IMG/VR virus record: IMGVR_UViG_3300022752_000353
Location: 1 to 25,592 of that record
Length of the DNA: 25,592 nucleotides
Source: a virus
Strand: one strand, 5' to 3'
The notes beneath the pieces were generated by a model. The model saw only the letters and a list, made by a program, of their open reading frames with translations, did no database searches and had not been told where the DNA came from. Positions 1 to 6,007 of this stretch are shown here, piece after piece; the first letter of the stretch is position 1; every line of letters starts with the position of its first letter. The position numbers and the translations under genes are program-made.

Positions 1-84
1 ACCAGGATTTATTCTTGCTTTGGTCAGGGCTTCGGCGTAGAACCTAGCACAGTCGGATTAACAATTTTCACTTAGGAGGCAGCA

Positions 85-504
85 ATGTCTGACCAAACAA
101 ACTTGTCGGTGGATCGTAACCGTCTTAGCGAGGATCTTGAAACACTCCCGCAGGACATCCTGCTATGGAATCGCGCTGCGACCGAGGACGCAACAGCGGC
201 CCTCGTTGCCGAAAACCACCTGAAACTCGTCGAAGCTAAACTCAGCATCGACATCAGGCAAAACCCCATCAACTATGGCGTTACAAAGACGACTGAGGAT
301 ACGATCAAGGCATTGATCCTCATTCAGCCGAGTTACACCGAAGCCCAGCAGGCAGTAGTTGCCGCTAAGGCTAAGCTGTCCGAGAGCCGCGCGGTTTGCG
401 ATGCTCTCGACGCAAAGCGTTCGAGTTTGAAGTATCTGACCGAGTTGTCCATCGCTGGCTTCCTCGGTTCCACCACCATCCAACCAAAGGGAGTGAAGAA
501 CTAA
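85..504 (+). CDS. Hypothetical protein, possible UvsY-like recombination mediator
   Basis: A 139-residue, mostly helical protein with no membrane segment. AGGAGG lies about 6 bases upstream of the ATG, which supports this start. The sequence has the look of a small helical phage protein: an acidic N-terminus, a long central helix rich in Ala, Glu and Leu, then a conserved-looking stretch around residues 50-80 (an IR..P motif, then K.TE..IK) and a C-terminal helix. The role is inferred: T4 UvsY is about the same length (137 residues), and this gene lies directly before a gp32-like SSB and a few genes before a RecA/UvsX-like ATPase, which are UvsY's partners. No specific catalytic motif is visible, so a generic hypothetical protein is an equally valid label. 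Confidence 0.75.
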   Translation: MSDQTNLSVDRNRLSEDLETLPQDILLWNRAATEDATAALVAENHLKLVEAKLSIDIRQNPINYGVTKTTEDTIKALILIQPSYTEAQQAVVAAKAKLSESRAVCDALDAKRSSLKYLTELSIAGFLGSTTIQPKGVKN

Positions 505-505
505 C

Positions 506-1639
506 ATGGCGTTGTCATCAAAGAAAACCCGAGATAAAGCAGCAGAAGGTCGTGGCGGCGGTGTCCTGAGGATTCCTCAGGGCGAAAAGCCGCTCAAGAT
601 CGACAAGGCAGGTACGATCAAGATGGTGATCTTGCCGTACACTGTGCCTCAGGGTGCGAAGCACCCTGTCGCAAAGGACGGCGAGTTGCACTATGCTCGC
701 GACTACTACGTCCACAACAACATGGGTTCAGACGGCAAAGGTTATGCCATCTGCCCTAAGTTGACCAAGGGCGGTAAATGCCCAATCTGTGACGGCATCA
801 GTGCCGCCATTGATTCGGGGGAACTGACCAAGGAGACGGCCAAGAAGTTCTGCGCCAAGCAACGCACACTGTACACAGTGTGGTTGCCTGAGCAGAACCA
901 AGTCGTGCTGTTTGACCACAGCTATCACCTGTTCTCCAAGCAGTTGAACATGACCGTCTCGGCCAAGGTCGCGATCCCCGGTCGCGAGTGGATTGACTAC
1001 TTCGCTGATCCAGTCGAAGGTGCGTATATCTACGTCACCTTCGCCGAGAAGCCGCTTCCTGGCAATAAGTGCTACGAAGCCGTATCGTTCGATTTCGACC
1101 GACACGGCGGCGTTCCCGATGCGATCTTGGCCCAAGCTCGGCAACTCGATAACCTGTTGGTTATCGAGAGTGCAGAAACCTTGAAGGCCAAGTTCGACGA
1201 CGAAGATCCGGATGATCTTTCGGCTGTCCCTGCTGAAACCGAGGCTCCCGCCACGGTTTCGGCTGAGATGAAACCAGTTCCGGCTCCAAAGCCGTTGGAT
1301 ATTCCGAAACCTGCTGTTCCTGAGTCAAAGGTGCAAAGACCCACGGTCACGACGACCCAACCACCAGCACCGGCGACTACGACGGCAGATTCCTGGCCTG
1401 CCAAGGGTTCGGTGGTTTACCACCGAACCTTGGGCCAAGTGACAGTCCACAAGAACGCCGGAGGGGTCATCAGCGTCTTTGACAAAGAGGATGAACCCCA
1501 CAAGGTAAACTTGGCAGACTTGTCGCGAGAGCCTGTGGCACAAGCGACAGAAACCACGCCTGCGGCATCGCCGGAACCAGTACCAGCTTCCGCTGGTTCG
1601 GGTGATAGCGAAGCGTGGGATTCGGATTGGCCTGAGTAA
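506..1639 (+). CDS. gp32-like single-stranded DNA-binding protein
   Basis: A 377-residue protein. His70, Cys83, Cys92 and Cys95 reproduce the zinc-binding arrangement of T4 gp32 (His64, Cys77, Cys87, Cys90), with 12 residues between His and the first Cys and a final CPIC. The surrounding aromatic-rich core (residues 40-230) fits the gp32 OB fold. A Pro/Thr/Ala-rich linker (about 235-295) leads to a small beta-rich segment (about 297-341: GSVVYH...GQVTV...VNLADL) that looks like an SH3/Tudor-type barrel. The protein ends in an acidic tail (SGDSEAWDSDWPE), the usual partner-binding feature of phage and bacterial SSBs. It begins one base after the preceding stop, so the two genes are probably co-translated. 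Its stop codon lies in the loop of a 9-bp hairpin. SSB is the best reading; the extra barrel is unusual. Confidence 0.85.
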   Translation: MALSSKKTRDKAAEGRGGGVLRIPQGEKPLKIDKAGTIKMVILPYTVPQGAKHPVAKDGELHYARDYYVHNNMGSDGKGYAICPKLTKGGKCPICDGISAAIDSGELTKETAKKFCAKQRTLYTVWLPEQNQVVLFDHSYHLFSKQLNMTVSAKVAIPGREWIDYFADPVEGAYIYVTFAEKPLPGNKCYEAVSFDFDRHGGVPDAILAQARQLDNLLVIESAETLKAKFDDEDPDDLSAVPAETEAPATVSAEMKPVPAPKPLDIPKPAVPESKVQRPTVTTTQPPAPATTTADSWPAKGSVVYHRTLGQVTVHKNAGGVISVFDKEDEPHKVNLADLSREPVAQATETTPAASPEPVPASAGSGDSEAWDSDWPE

Positions 1640-1649
1640 AACTCAGGCC
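1629..1649 (+). other. 9-bp perfect hairpin enclosing the SSB stop codon
   Basis: The arms 1629-1637 and 1641-1649 are perfectly complementary with an AAA loop; the TAA stop begins on the last base of the left arm. No T-tract follows, so it is not a normal intrinsic terminator. It belongs to the widespread set of short inverted repeats seen in this window. Confidence 0.6.
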
Positions 1650-1650
1650 C

Positions 1651-1770
1651 AGGATCGGCGGCGTGGTGGGACACGCAACCCCGTCTATTGGTTGGCAACT
1701 CACTGGCGAAATGCGTGACGGCGATGATGGTGATGTATGCTGACGCAGGTTCAAATCCTGCCCGATCCTT
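1651..1770 (+). ncRNA. tRNA-like RNA element, non-canonical
   Basis: The 3' end looks like a tRNA: a T-arm with stem 1745-1749/1757-1761 around a TTCAAAT loop, then an acceptor half (1762-1769) that pairs over 8 bp with 1651-1658. A D-arm-like hairpin (1661-1664/1673-1676) and a CAACC/GGTTG hairpin (1676-1680/1690-1694) lie in tRNA order. It does not fold as a normal tRNA. The anticodon loop would have 9 bases, or 7 with G instead of U at position 33 (then reading UCU, Arg). About 50 bases separate it from the T-arm, and no CCA is encoded. It could be a degenerate tRNA, an intron-bearing tRNA or a tRNA mimic. A strong terminator follows at once. Confidence 0.5.
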
Positions 1771-1772
1771 TT

Positions 1773-1803
1773 GTCGGGACTTGTAAACAAGTCCCGACGT
1801 TTT
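1773..1803 (+). terminator. Intrinsic terminator after the tRNA-like element
   Basis: An 11-bp perfect stem (1773-1783 and 1788-1798) with a TAAA loop is followed by GTTTTC. It lies directly behind the tRNA-like element and would end the transcript of the SSB operon. Confidence 0.75.
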
Positions 1804-1812
1804 CGCTACAAT
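1781..1812 (+). promoter_or_regulatory. Possible promoter for the 1857 gene
   Basis: TACAAT at 1807-1812 is a good -10 match, and TTGTAA at 1781-1786 could serve as -35, but the 20-base spacer is long and the -35 lies inside the terminator hairpin. The call is supported mainly by the need to restart transcription after the terminator. Confidence 0.2.
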
Positions 1813-1856
1813 AGGGTTTTGGCCCGTTTTGCAACACTAGGCAATAGGAGAAACCC

Positions 1857-2012
1857 ATGCCACTGAAAAAAGGTTACAGTCAAAAGACGATCTCGGAAAA
1901 TATCCGCAGAGAGAAGAAAAAGCATCCAGAAATGAGCAACAAGCAGGCGGCTGCGATTGCTTACTCGGTTGCTGAAAAAGCCAAGGCGAAAGCCAAGGGC
2001 AAGAAGAAATAA
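1857..2012 (+). CDS. Small basic phage protein (51 aa)
   Basis: The reading frame starts at ATG 1857 with AGGAG about 8 bases upstream and ends at TAA 2010-2012. The product starts [16 protein letters not shown], continues with a helical stretch containing [11 protein letters not shown], and ends in a Lys-rich tail. This matches the plan of a small protein common in tailed-phage genomes (SKKTISKNI-like start, KQAVAIA helix). Its function is not known to me. The very high lysine content suggests nucleic acid binding, but this is inference. It sits alone between two terminators, so it may be its own transcription unit. Confidence 0.8.
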   Translation: MPLKKGYSQKTISENIRREKKKHPEMSNKQAAAIAYSVAEKAKAKAKGKKK

Positions 2013-2152
2013 CGGTTGGCCTGCCGCGCGGATTCTGATTTCTCCGCAAGATAGGCTGGTGCGAGGTAAGTGCCGGGCTTCATCTGTCCCATAACTACCT
2101 AGTTCGTGTGGCAAGTGACCCAAAACCTCCAACTTGCGCACCGGACAAATAC
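2013..2152 (+). ncRNA. Candidate structured leader RNA upstream of the nucleotidase gene
   Basis: This stretch has no reading frame but can fold into a compact three-way junction. An outer helix 2056-2063/2137-2144 (8 bp, one G-U) stacks directly on hairpin 2064-2068/2096-2100 and hairpin 2112-2116/2132-2136. A further hairpin (GCGGA/TCCGC) lies upstream near 2035-2047. A terminator hairpin follows at 2153-2193 and the next start codon at 2217, the order of a transcription-attenuating leader. I recognise no known riboswitch family. The individual helices are short, so the fold is a hypothesis. Confidence 0.3.
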
Positions 2153-2193
2153 ACCACCCACCGCTTACTGAGTCAGGCGGTGGGTGGTTTTTT
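2153..2193 (+). terminator. Intrinsic terminator just upstream of the nucleotidase gene
   Basis: A 12-bp stem, 2153-2164 with 2177-2188, with a 12-base loop is followed by a run of six T. It lies only 23 bases before the ATG at 2217, which leaves no room for a full promoter between them, so the downstream genes depend on read-through, antitermination or a promoter overlapping the terminator. Confidence 0.8.
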
Positions 2194-2216
2194 CATGTTT
2201 TTACAAGGGCAAAATG

Positions 2217-2747
2217 ATGGTTGTTTACGTTGATTGCGATGGAGTTTTGGGTGATTGGGTTAAGCAGGTGCATCTATGGGCCGATAAGCCTCTCAAGCCT
2301 TGGAAGGCTTGGGACGGCTTCTCGGAATACGGTATAACCCAAGACCAGCTTGACGACATGATGTCGTTCGTATCGTTTTGGGATTCGATGGAACTCTTGC
2401 CAGGGGCCAAGAAGCTCTGGGCCGAAGTCGGCAAACTTGCCGACTCGGTATACATCTGCACTCGACCGTTCCCACATCCGAATTGCTTGTACGGCAGGGC
2501 CGTATGGTTACAAAGGGAGTTGGGCATCAGCATCCGGCAGACGATCTACATGCACGACAAGTACGAACTGGCTCGCCCAGGGGCGATCCTGATCGACGAT
2601 AATGTCGATAATTGTCGGCTTTTTGAGGCGGAAGGCGGTCGCGCAATCTTGTATCCTCAATCGTACAACAGTACGATTGAGATGAAAGACAAAACAGAGT
2701 TCGTCCTCGGTCAACTTCGTACCATCAAGGAGATCCTCAATGGCTAA
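2217..2747 (+). CDS. HAD-family 5'(3')-deoxyribonucleotidase-like phosphatase
   Basis: A 176-residue protein that would remove phosphate from (deoxy)nucleoside monophosphates in the cytoplasm. All four HAD motifs are present: DCDGVL (nucleophile Asp6, acid Asp8), Thr82 in YICTRP, Lys115 in MHDKYELA and Asp127-Asp128 in LIDDNVDN. The length fits the NT5C-type deoxyribonucleotidases found in phages. AAGGG at 2205-2209 stands 7 bases from the ATG at 2217; an in-frame ATG at 2214 and a GTG at 2184 inside the terminator are less likely starts. The gene overlaps the next one by 8 bases. A polynucleotide phosphatase role cannot be excluded. Confidence 0.85.
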   Translation: MVVYVDCDGVLGDWVKQVHLWADKPLKPWKAWDGFSEYGITQDQLDDMMSFVSFWDSMELLPGAKKLWAEVGKLADSVYICTRPFPHPNCLYGRAVWLQRELGISIRQTIYMHDKYELARPGAILIDDNVDNCRLFEAEGGRAILYPQSYNSTIEMKDKTEFVLGQLRTIKEILNG

Positions 2748-3810
2748 AAAGAAACCACTCGAAATCCTCGAAGAAGCAGCAACCACCAAGCGAAAGGAAC
2801 AGAAGTTCCTTTCGCTTGGATGCCCCTTGCTGAACCTCGCCGTATCCGGCGATTGGCGTAAGGGAATCATGACAGGAACCTACGTTTTCTACGTCGGCGA
2901 TTCGTCCAGCGGCAAGACGCTGGCGACCTTGACGTTGTTGGCCGAAGCGGCCAACAACCCTGATTTCGACGATTACGAACTGTGGCATATCGATGCCGAA
3001 GTGGGCAACCACTTCGACTTCGAGAAGTTCTTCGGGTCGAAGGCGGCCAAGCGGATTCAAGTTCGTAGACCGTCACCAGGAAAGCCGATGCTATTAGAGG
3101 AAGTCTACGATTGGCTAGAGTCTTTGAGTAAGGCTGGGAAGAAGTACGTCGCAGTAATCGACTCGATGGACTCCCTTTCCACAGAAGCCAAAGAGAAACA
3201 AATCGCAGACAACGCCAAACTACGAGCCGAAGGCAAAGAAACCAAAGGTAGCTACGGCGATGCTAAAGCTAAGCTCAATAGCCAATACTTGTCGCGAGTC
3301 CTGGCGCAGATCGCTGATTCCGGCTCCATTCTTCTGAGCATCTCGCAGACTCGGGACAACATCAATGCAAGCCCCTACGAACCCCAACAAACGCGAGGCG
3401 GCGGCCACGCGATCAAATTCAACGGCTCTGTTGAAATTTGGACGTATCCAGGGAGTGCCATGACGAAAGAGGTCAATGGAACCAAACGGAACATCGGAAT
3501 GATTCCGATATTCAAAGTGGAGAAGAATCGAGTGAACGGCAGGAAGCGAGTTGTTCGCATCCCAATCATGCCGGACTTTGGTATTGATGCCACAGGCGCG
3601 GCGGTAGACTTTTTGGTGACAGAGAAGGCGTGGACAGCCGACAACGGTAGGATCACTTCCACACTGTACGACAAGACCTACAACCGAGAGCAACTCATTC
3701 GCAAGATCGAAGATGATGGCCGAGAACAAGAGTTGTTCGAGGCGATGCAGGCTTGTTGGGACTCTATCGAGTCCCAACTGACAGTAACCCGTAAGAAAAG
3801 GTACGAATAA
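2740..3810 (+). CDS. RecA/UvsX-like recombination ATPase
   Basis: A 356-residue protein expected to form filaments on single-stranded DNA and drive strand exchange. The Walker A motif GDSSSGKT lies at residues 53-60, a candidate catalytic glutamate in HIDAEVG near residue 87, and Walker B YVAVIDS at 136-142. The DNA-binding L2-like stretch (QTRDNIN, then GGGHAIKF at about 202-227) is typical of RecA/UvsX rather than of DnaB-type helicases. Length agrees with UvsX and RecA. The start overlaps the nucleotidase end by 8 bases. The gene carries the longest perfect hairpin inside a gene here (15 bp, 2786-2819) near its 5' end. Confidence 0.85.
   Translation: MAKKKPLEILEEAATTKRKEQKFLSLGCPLLNLAVSGDWRKGIMTGTYVFYVGDSSSGKTLATLTLLAEAANNPDFDDYELWHIDAEVGNHFDFEKFFGSKAAKRIQVRRPSPGKPMLLEEVYDWLESLSKAGKKYVAVIDSMDSLSTEAKEKQIADNAKLRAEGKETKGSYGDAKAKLNSQYLSRVLAQIADSGSILLSISQTRDNINASPYEPQQTRGGGHAIKFNGSVEIWTYPGSAMTKEVNGTKRNIGMIPIFKVEKNRVNGRKRVVRIPIMPDFGIDATGAAVDFLVTEKAWTADNGRITSTLYDKTYNREQLIRKIEDDGREQELFEAMQACWDSIESQLTVTRKKRYE
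2786..2819 (+). other. 15-bp perfect inverted repeat inside the recA-like gene
   Basis: The arms 2786-2800 and 2805-2819 are perfectly complementary around an AGAA loop. It is the longest uninterrupted stem I found inside a gene. There is no T-tract, and it lies 16 codons into the gene, so it is not a terminator. Confidence 0.85.
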
Positions 3811-3811
3811 G

Positions 3812-4027
3812 ATGGACGAACTGATTGAGCAGATCCGATCTGCGGCAATGAACGTAGAGCAAAAGGTCTTAGTTGGGGATGCCCTGACAGCCGACGAAAA
3901 GACTGAGTTGTTGGTCAAGGTCAAGACTGATCTCGCAAACCTGCGAGATCAGTTCTATGAGATCGGACATCAACTCGAAGGCATCGCCATCACCCGCGCA
4001 GCGTTGGCAGAAGCTCGGAGGCAATGA
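3812..4027 (+). CDS. Hypothetical small helical protein (71 aa)
   Basis: No family recognised. The sequence is acidic and Leu/Ala-rich with heptad-like spacing, so a short coiled coil is likely. It starts one base after the recA-like stop and its own stop overlaps the next start (TGATG), placing it in the recombination operon. An exact 12-bp hairpin (3926-3953) lies in its middle. There are no Cys residues, membrane segment or catalytic motif. Confidence 0.7.
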   Translation: MDELIEQIRSAAMNVEQKVLVGDALTADEKTELLVKVKTDLANLRDQFYEIGHQLEGIAITRAALAEARRQ

Positions 4028-4359
4028 TGACCCAAACACCATACAAACTAACCGACGAGTACCGCAAATTGCTCGGTCGGTTCGTGGCTAAGTTGGTGGA
4101 ATACCTTGAAGCCAACATCGCTTACGACAAGAACGAATACTATGAGATTCACCCGCGATACCTTGGTGGTCATGCTGTGCGTGTCAGTTTATTTGTCGTT
4201 GGTCTTAAAGGTCTGTATCGTCTTGACGTAGCCTTTGCAATGGAAGATTGTGTTTCAGAGGATGAAGCCAGAGCCGAAATCGGAATCAAGGTCATGTTGG
4301 AAAAAGCCTTGTACGGCCTTAGGAAACGACCGCTGCCCACTCCGGAGACTATGCGATGA
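4027..4359 (+). CDS. Hypothetical protein (110 aa)
   Basis: No family recognised. GGAGG at 4017-4021 stands 5 bases before ATG 4027; ATG 4024 is in frame but almost touches the ribosome site. The N-terminal half is helical (EYRKLLGRFVAKLVEYLEA) and the middle has beta character (HAVRVSLFVVGLKGLYRLDVAF). It lies between the recA-like and exonuclease genes, overlapping both neighbours by a few bases, so a role in DNA metabolism is possible but unsupported by motifs. Confidence 0.7.
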   Translation: MTQTPYKLTDEYRKLLGRFVAKLVEYLEANIAYDKNEYYEIHPRYLGGHAVRVSLFVVGLKGLYRLDVAFAMEDCVSEDEARAEIGIKVMLEKALYGLRKRPLPTPETMR

Positions 4360-5204
4360 CCGACGATGCTCGCTACGCGATCATCGACGTAAGCAACCTC
4401 GCTTACGCTCGGTGGCACACCATCCCGCCTCAGTTTTGGCGGGATGATCCAGGTACGCTGTTCAAGGCGTTGCATCAGTCCTGCAACAAGTTGCAGGACG
4501 ATCTGTGCGTAGACACCCTGATTTTCTGCTTTGACGGCGGGTACGATTTTCGCAAGAAAATCGACCCTGCGTACAAGCAACCTCGCAAAGAGGCGAGGTT
4601 GCAAGCACCCGAGGATGAAAAGGAACTCAGGCAGATCCTATTTGACCAGATTGCAGCGTTTCGTGAGATTCACCTACCAACCATCGGGGCCAGGAATATC
4701 TTCTGGGCCAAGGGGTTCGAGGCTGACGATCTGATTGCATCCTGCGTATTAAATCTGCCAAAGGCTCGAAAGGTCTACATCGTCAGCAATGACGAGGATC
4801 TCTACCAGATGATCGAGGGCAGTCGGGTGGTAGTCTACCGCCCGACTTCCAAAACGATTGTCAACGAGGAGGATTTCCGAAGGAAACACTCCGAGATGCC
4901 TCCATGCCTGTACGCTTCCGCAAAGGCGTGGGCAGGCTGTTCGTCCGACAATGTTGTCGGACTAACAGGCATCGGTATGGCTAAGGCCGCAAAATTTTTA
5001 ATGGGAAAAGGCAACCCAGAGTTCCGAAAACGCTTCACCGACAGCGTAGAAGTGTACAACAAGAACATTCAGCTTACGAAACTCCCAGCACCGCAAACCC
5101 CAGCGTGCCGTCCTGTTCCACAGGACGTTCCGCTGGATTGGTCAGTGATGGGCCGAGTGTTCGACAGCATCCCTCAACGAACCCCGAAAGGCATAAAGAA
5201 ATGA
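4356..5204 (+). CDS. FEN-type 5'-3' exonuclease (T4 RNase H / T5 exonuclease-like)
   Basis: A 282-residue PIN/FEN-fold nuclease that would remove RNA primers and flaps. The acidic metal-binding residues are in order: Asp11 in YAIIDVSN, Asp60 in FCFDGG, the FEADDLIA cluster (residues 121-128), SNDEDLY (144-150) and GCSSDNVVG (194-202). The last runs into a helix-three-turn-helix DNA-binding loop (VGLTGIGMAKA). A basic arch follows the second acidic motif (KKIDPAYKQPRKEAR). The start codon overlaps the previous stop as ATGA, and the stop overlaps the next start the same way. Family assignment is firm; whether it is primarily an RNase H or a repair exonuclease is not. Confidence 0.9.
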   Translation: MTDDARYAIIDVSNLAYARWHTIPPQFWRDDPGTLFKALHQSCNKLQDDLCVDTLIFCFDGGYDFRKKIDPAYKQPRKEARLQAPEDEKELRQILFDQIAAFREIHLPTIGARNIFWAKGFEADDLIASCVLNLPKARKVYIVSNDEDLYQMIEGSRVVVYRPTSKTIVNEEDFRRKHSEMPPCLYASAKAWAGCSSDNVVGLTGIGMAKAAKFLMGKGNPEFRKRFTDSVEVYNKNIQLTKLPAPQTPACRPVPQDVPLDWSVMGRVFDSIPQRTPKGIKK

Positions 5205-5446
5205 GCATCCGATTCACCAGGAAACAGTGGCTAGACTCCAACGAAAAGCCGGAAGATCGGCGAACCGCCGAGGAGAAAAAGGCTGACAAGCAGAAGAACA
5301 GGACAACCCAACTGCGTAAGCACCCTCGACGAGTTCGCTTCCGCGAACTCGTCCAGGCCGTCGAGAATAAGTGGCCTGGATATCAACACATCAAGGACGA
5401 GCGAGTGCTGCAAGCAGTCGCGAGGAGGGCAGGCAATAATGGATAG
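5201..5446 (+). CDS. Hypothetical basic protein (81 aa)
   Basis: The ATG at 5201 overlaps the exonuclease stop (ATGA); an open frame continues upstream to 5105, but that part would lie inside the exonuclease in another frame. The product starts MSIRFTRKQWLDSNEKPEDR and is rich in Lys, Arg and Glu, with a charged helix in the middle. Nucleic acid binding is plausible from charge only. No family recognised. It overlaps the next gene by 8 bases. Confidence 0.7.
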   Translation: MSIRFTRKQWLDSNEKPEDRRTAEEKKADKQKNRTTQLRKHPRRVRFRELVQAVENKWPGYQHIKDERVLQAVARRAGNNG

Positions 5447-5801
5447 CACAACACCTGCCTTCATCACGGGGAGTAAGGCTTTGGCATCGGATTCGGGAGA
5501 ATCCGATGTTGATTTGGTTGTCCTCGTAGATCAAGAAACCAAAGAAAAGTTGATCGGACTATCCGACCTCGGAAAACTTCCATGTAGGTACGGTGGAAAG
5601 ACTGGCTTGAATCTGATACTCTGCACCAGCAGTTTTGAATACGTTGTTTGGAGGGGGGCCTTGCGAGTGTGTGCAGACACACAGAACGACCTTGGCAGGA
5701 AACTAACCAAGCTTGAACGACTTGCGATTTATGTCAAAGTCTTTGCTGATTTTGGATTCCAAGACTACTTTGAGGGGCCAGAACCCTCATGCAAACCATA
5801 G
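5439..5801 (+). CDS. Minimal nucleotidyltransferase-fold protein
   Basis: A 120-residue protein with the signature of the DNA polymerase beta-type nucleotidyltransferase fold: GS at residues 11-12 (FITGSKAL), then DVD at 23-25 (SGESDVDLVVLVD), the two metal-binding aspartates. The size fits the minimal (MNT) group, whose members include tRNA or protein nucleotidyl/AMP-transferases and antitoxins of HEPN toxins. No HEPN partner is seen next to it. The third acidic residue is not obvious; the CTSSFEYVVWRG segment may contribute it. The substrate is unknown. Overlap with the gene before it indicates co-translation. Confidence 0.7.
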   Translation: MDSTTPAFITGSKALASDSGESDVDLVVLVDQETKEKLIGLSDLGKLPCRYGGKTGLNLILCTSSFEYVVWRGALRVCADTQNDLGRKLTKLERLAIYVKVFADFGFQDYFEGPEPSCKP

Positions 5802-5812
5802 GAGGTCGAATA

Positions 5813-6007
5813 ATGGATAGTAATGAACTCACGACGGATGCCGTCATATTGTTTTTGGAGCGAGAGATTGCCCAAGTTGAGAATTCTCGGTACGGTGAGG
5901 ACGAGCGGCGATCCCCAGGGATTACGGCTTATTTATACCAAGCACTCGAAAGAAGAAAAAAAGAAATCGCACACCAACCGGTTCCATCGGAGGCGAACAA
6001 TGCCTAA
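5813..6007 (+). CDS. Hypothetical small protein (64 aa)
   Basis: GGAGG at 5801-5805 lies 7 bases before ATG 5813, preferred over the in-frame ATG 5789, which overlaps the previous gene. The product is acidic at its N-terminus and helical (FLEREIAQVENSRYG, then YLYQALERRKKEI). No family recognised. Its end contains the ribosome site of the next gene and overlaps it by 8 bases. Confidence 0.65.
   Translation: MDSNELTTDAVILFLEREIAQVENSRYGEDERRSPGITAYLYQALERRKKEIAHQPVPSEANNA

Noticed and set aside
1-84. End of an upstream gene
   Set aside because: Two plus-strand frames stay open until 40 and 75, but neither has recognisable content, so no feature is called.
1470-1790. Minus-strand open frame containing IGQDLNLR
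   Set aside because: This is the familiar antisense translation of a tRNA T-arm and supports the tRNA-like element instead of a protein.
3220-3924. A 234-codon open frame on the minus strand opposite the RecA-like gene
   Set aside because: It lies wholly antisense to a motif-bearing ATPase gene and its small neighbour, with no ribosome site and no recognisable features.
5823-5999. Upstream extension of the PD-(D/E)XK-like gene to ATG 5823
   Set aside because: It runs through a small gene with a better ribosome site, and ATG 6000 has its own GGAGG.
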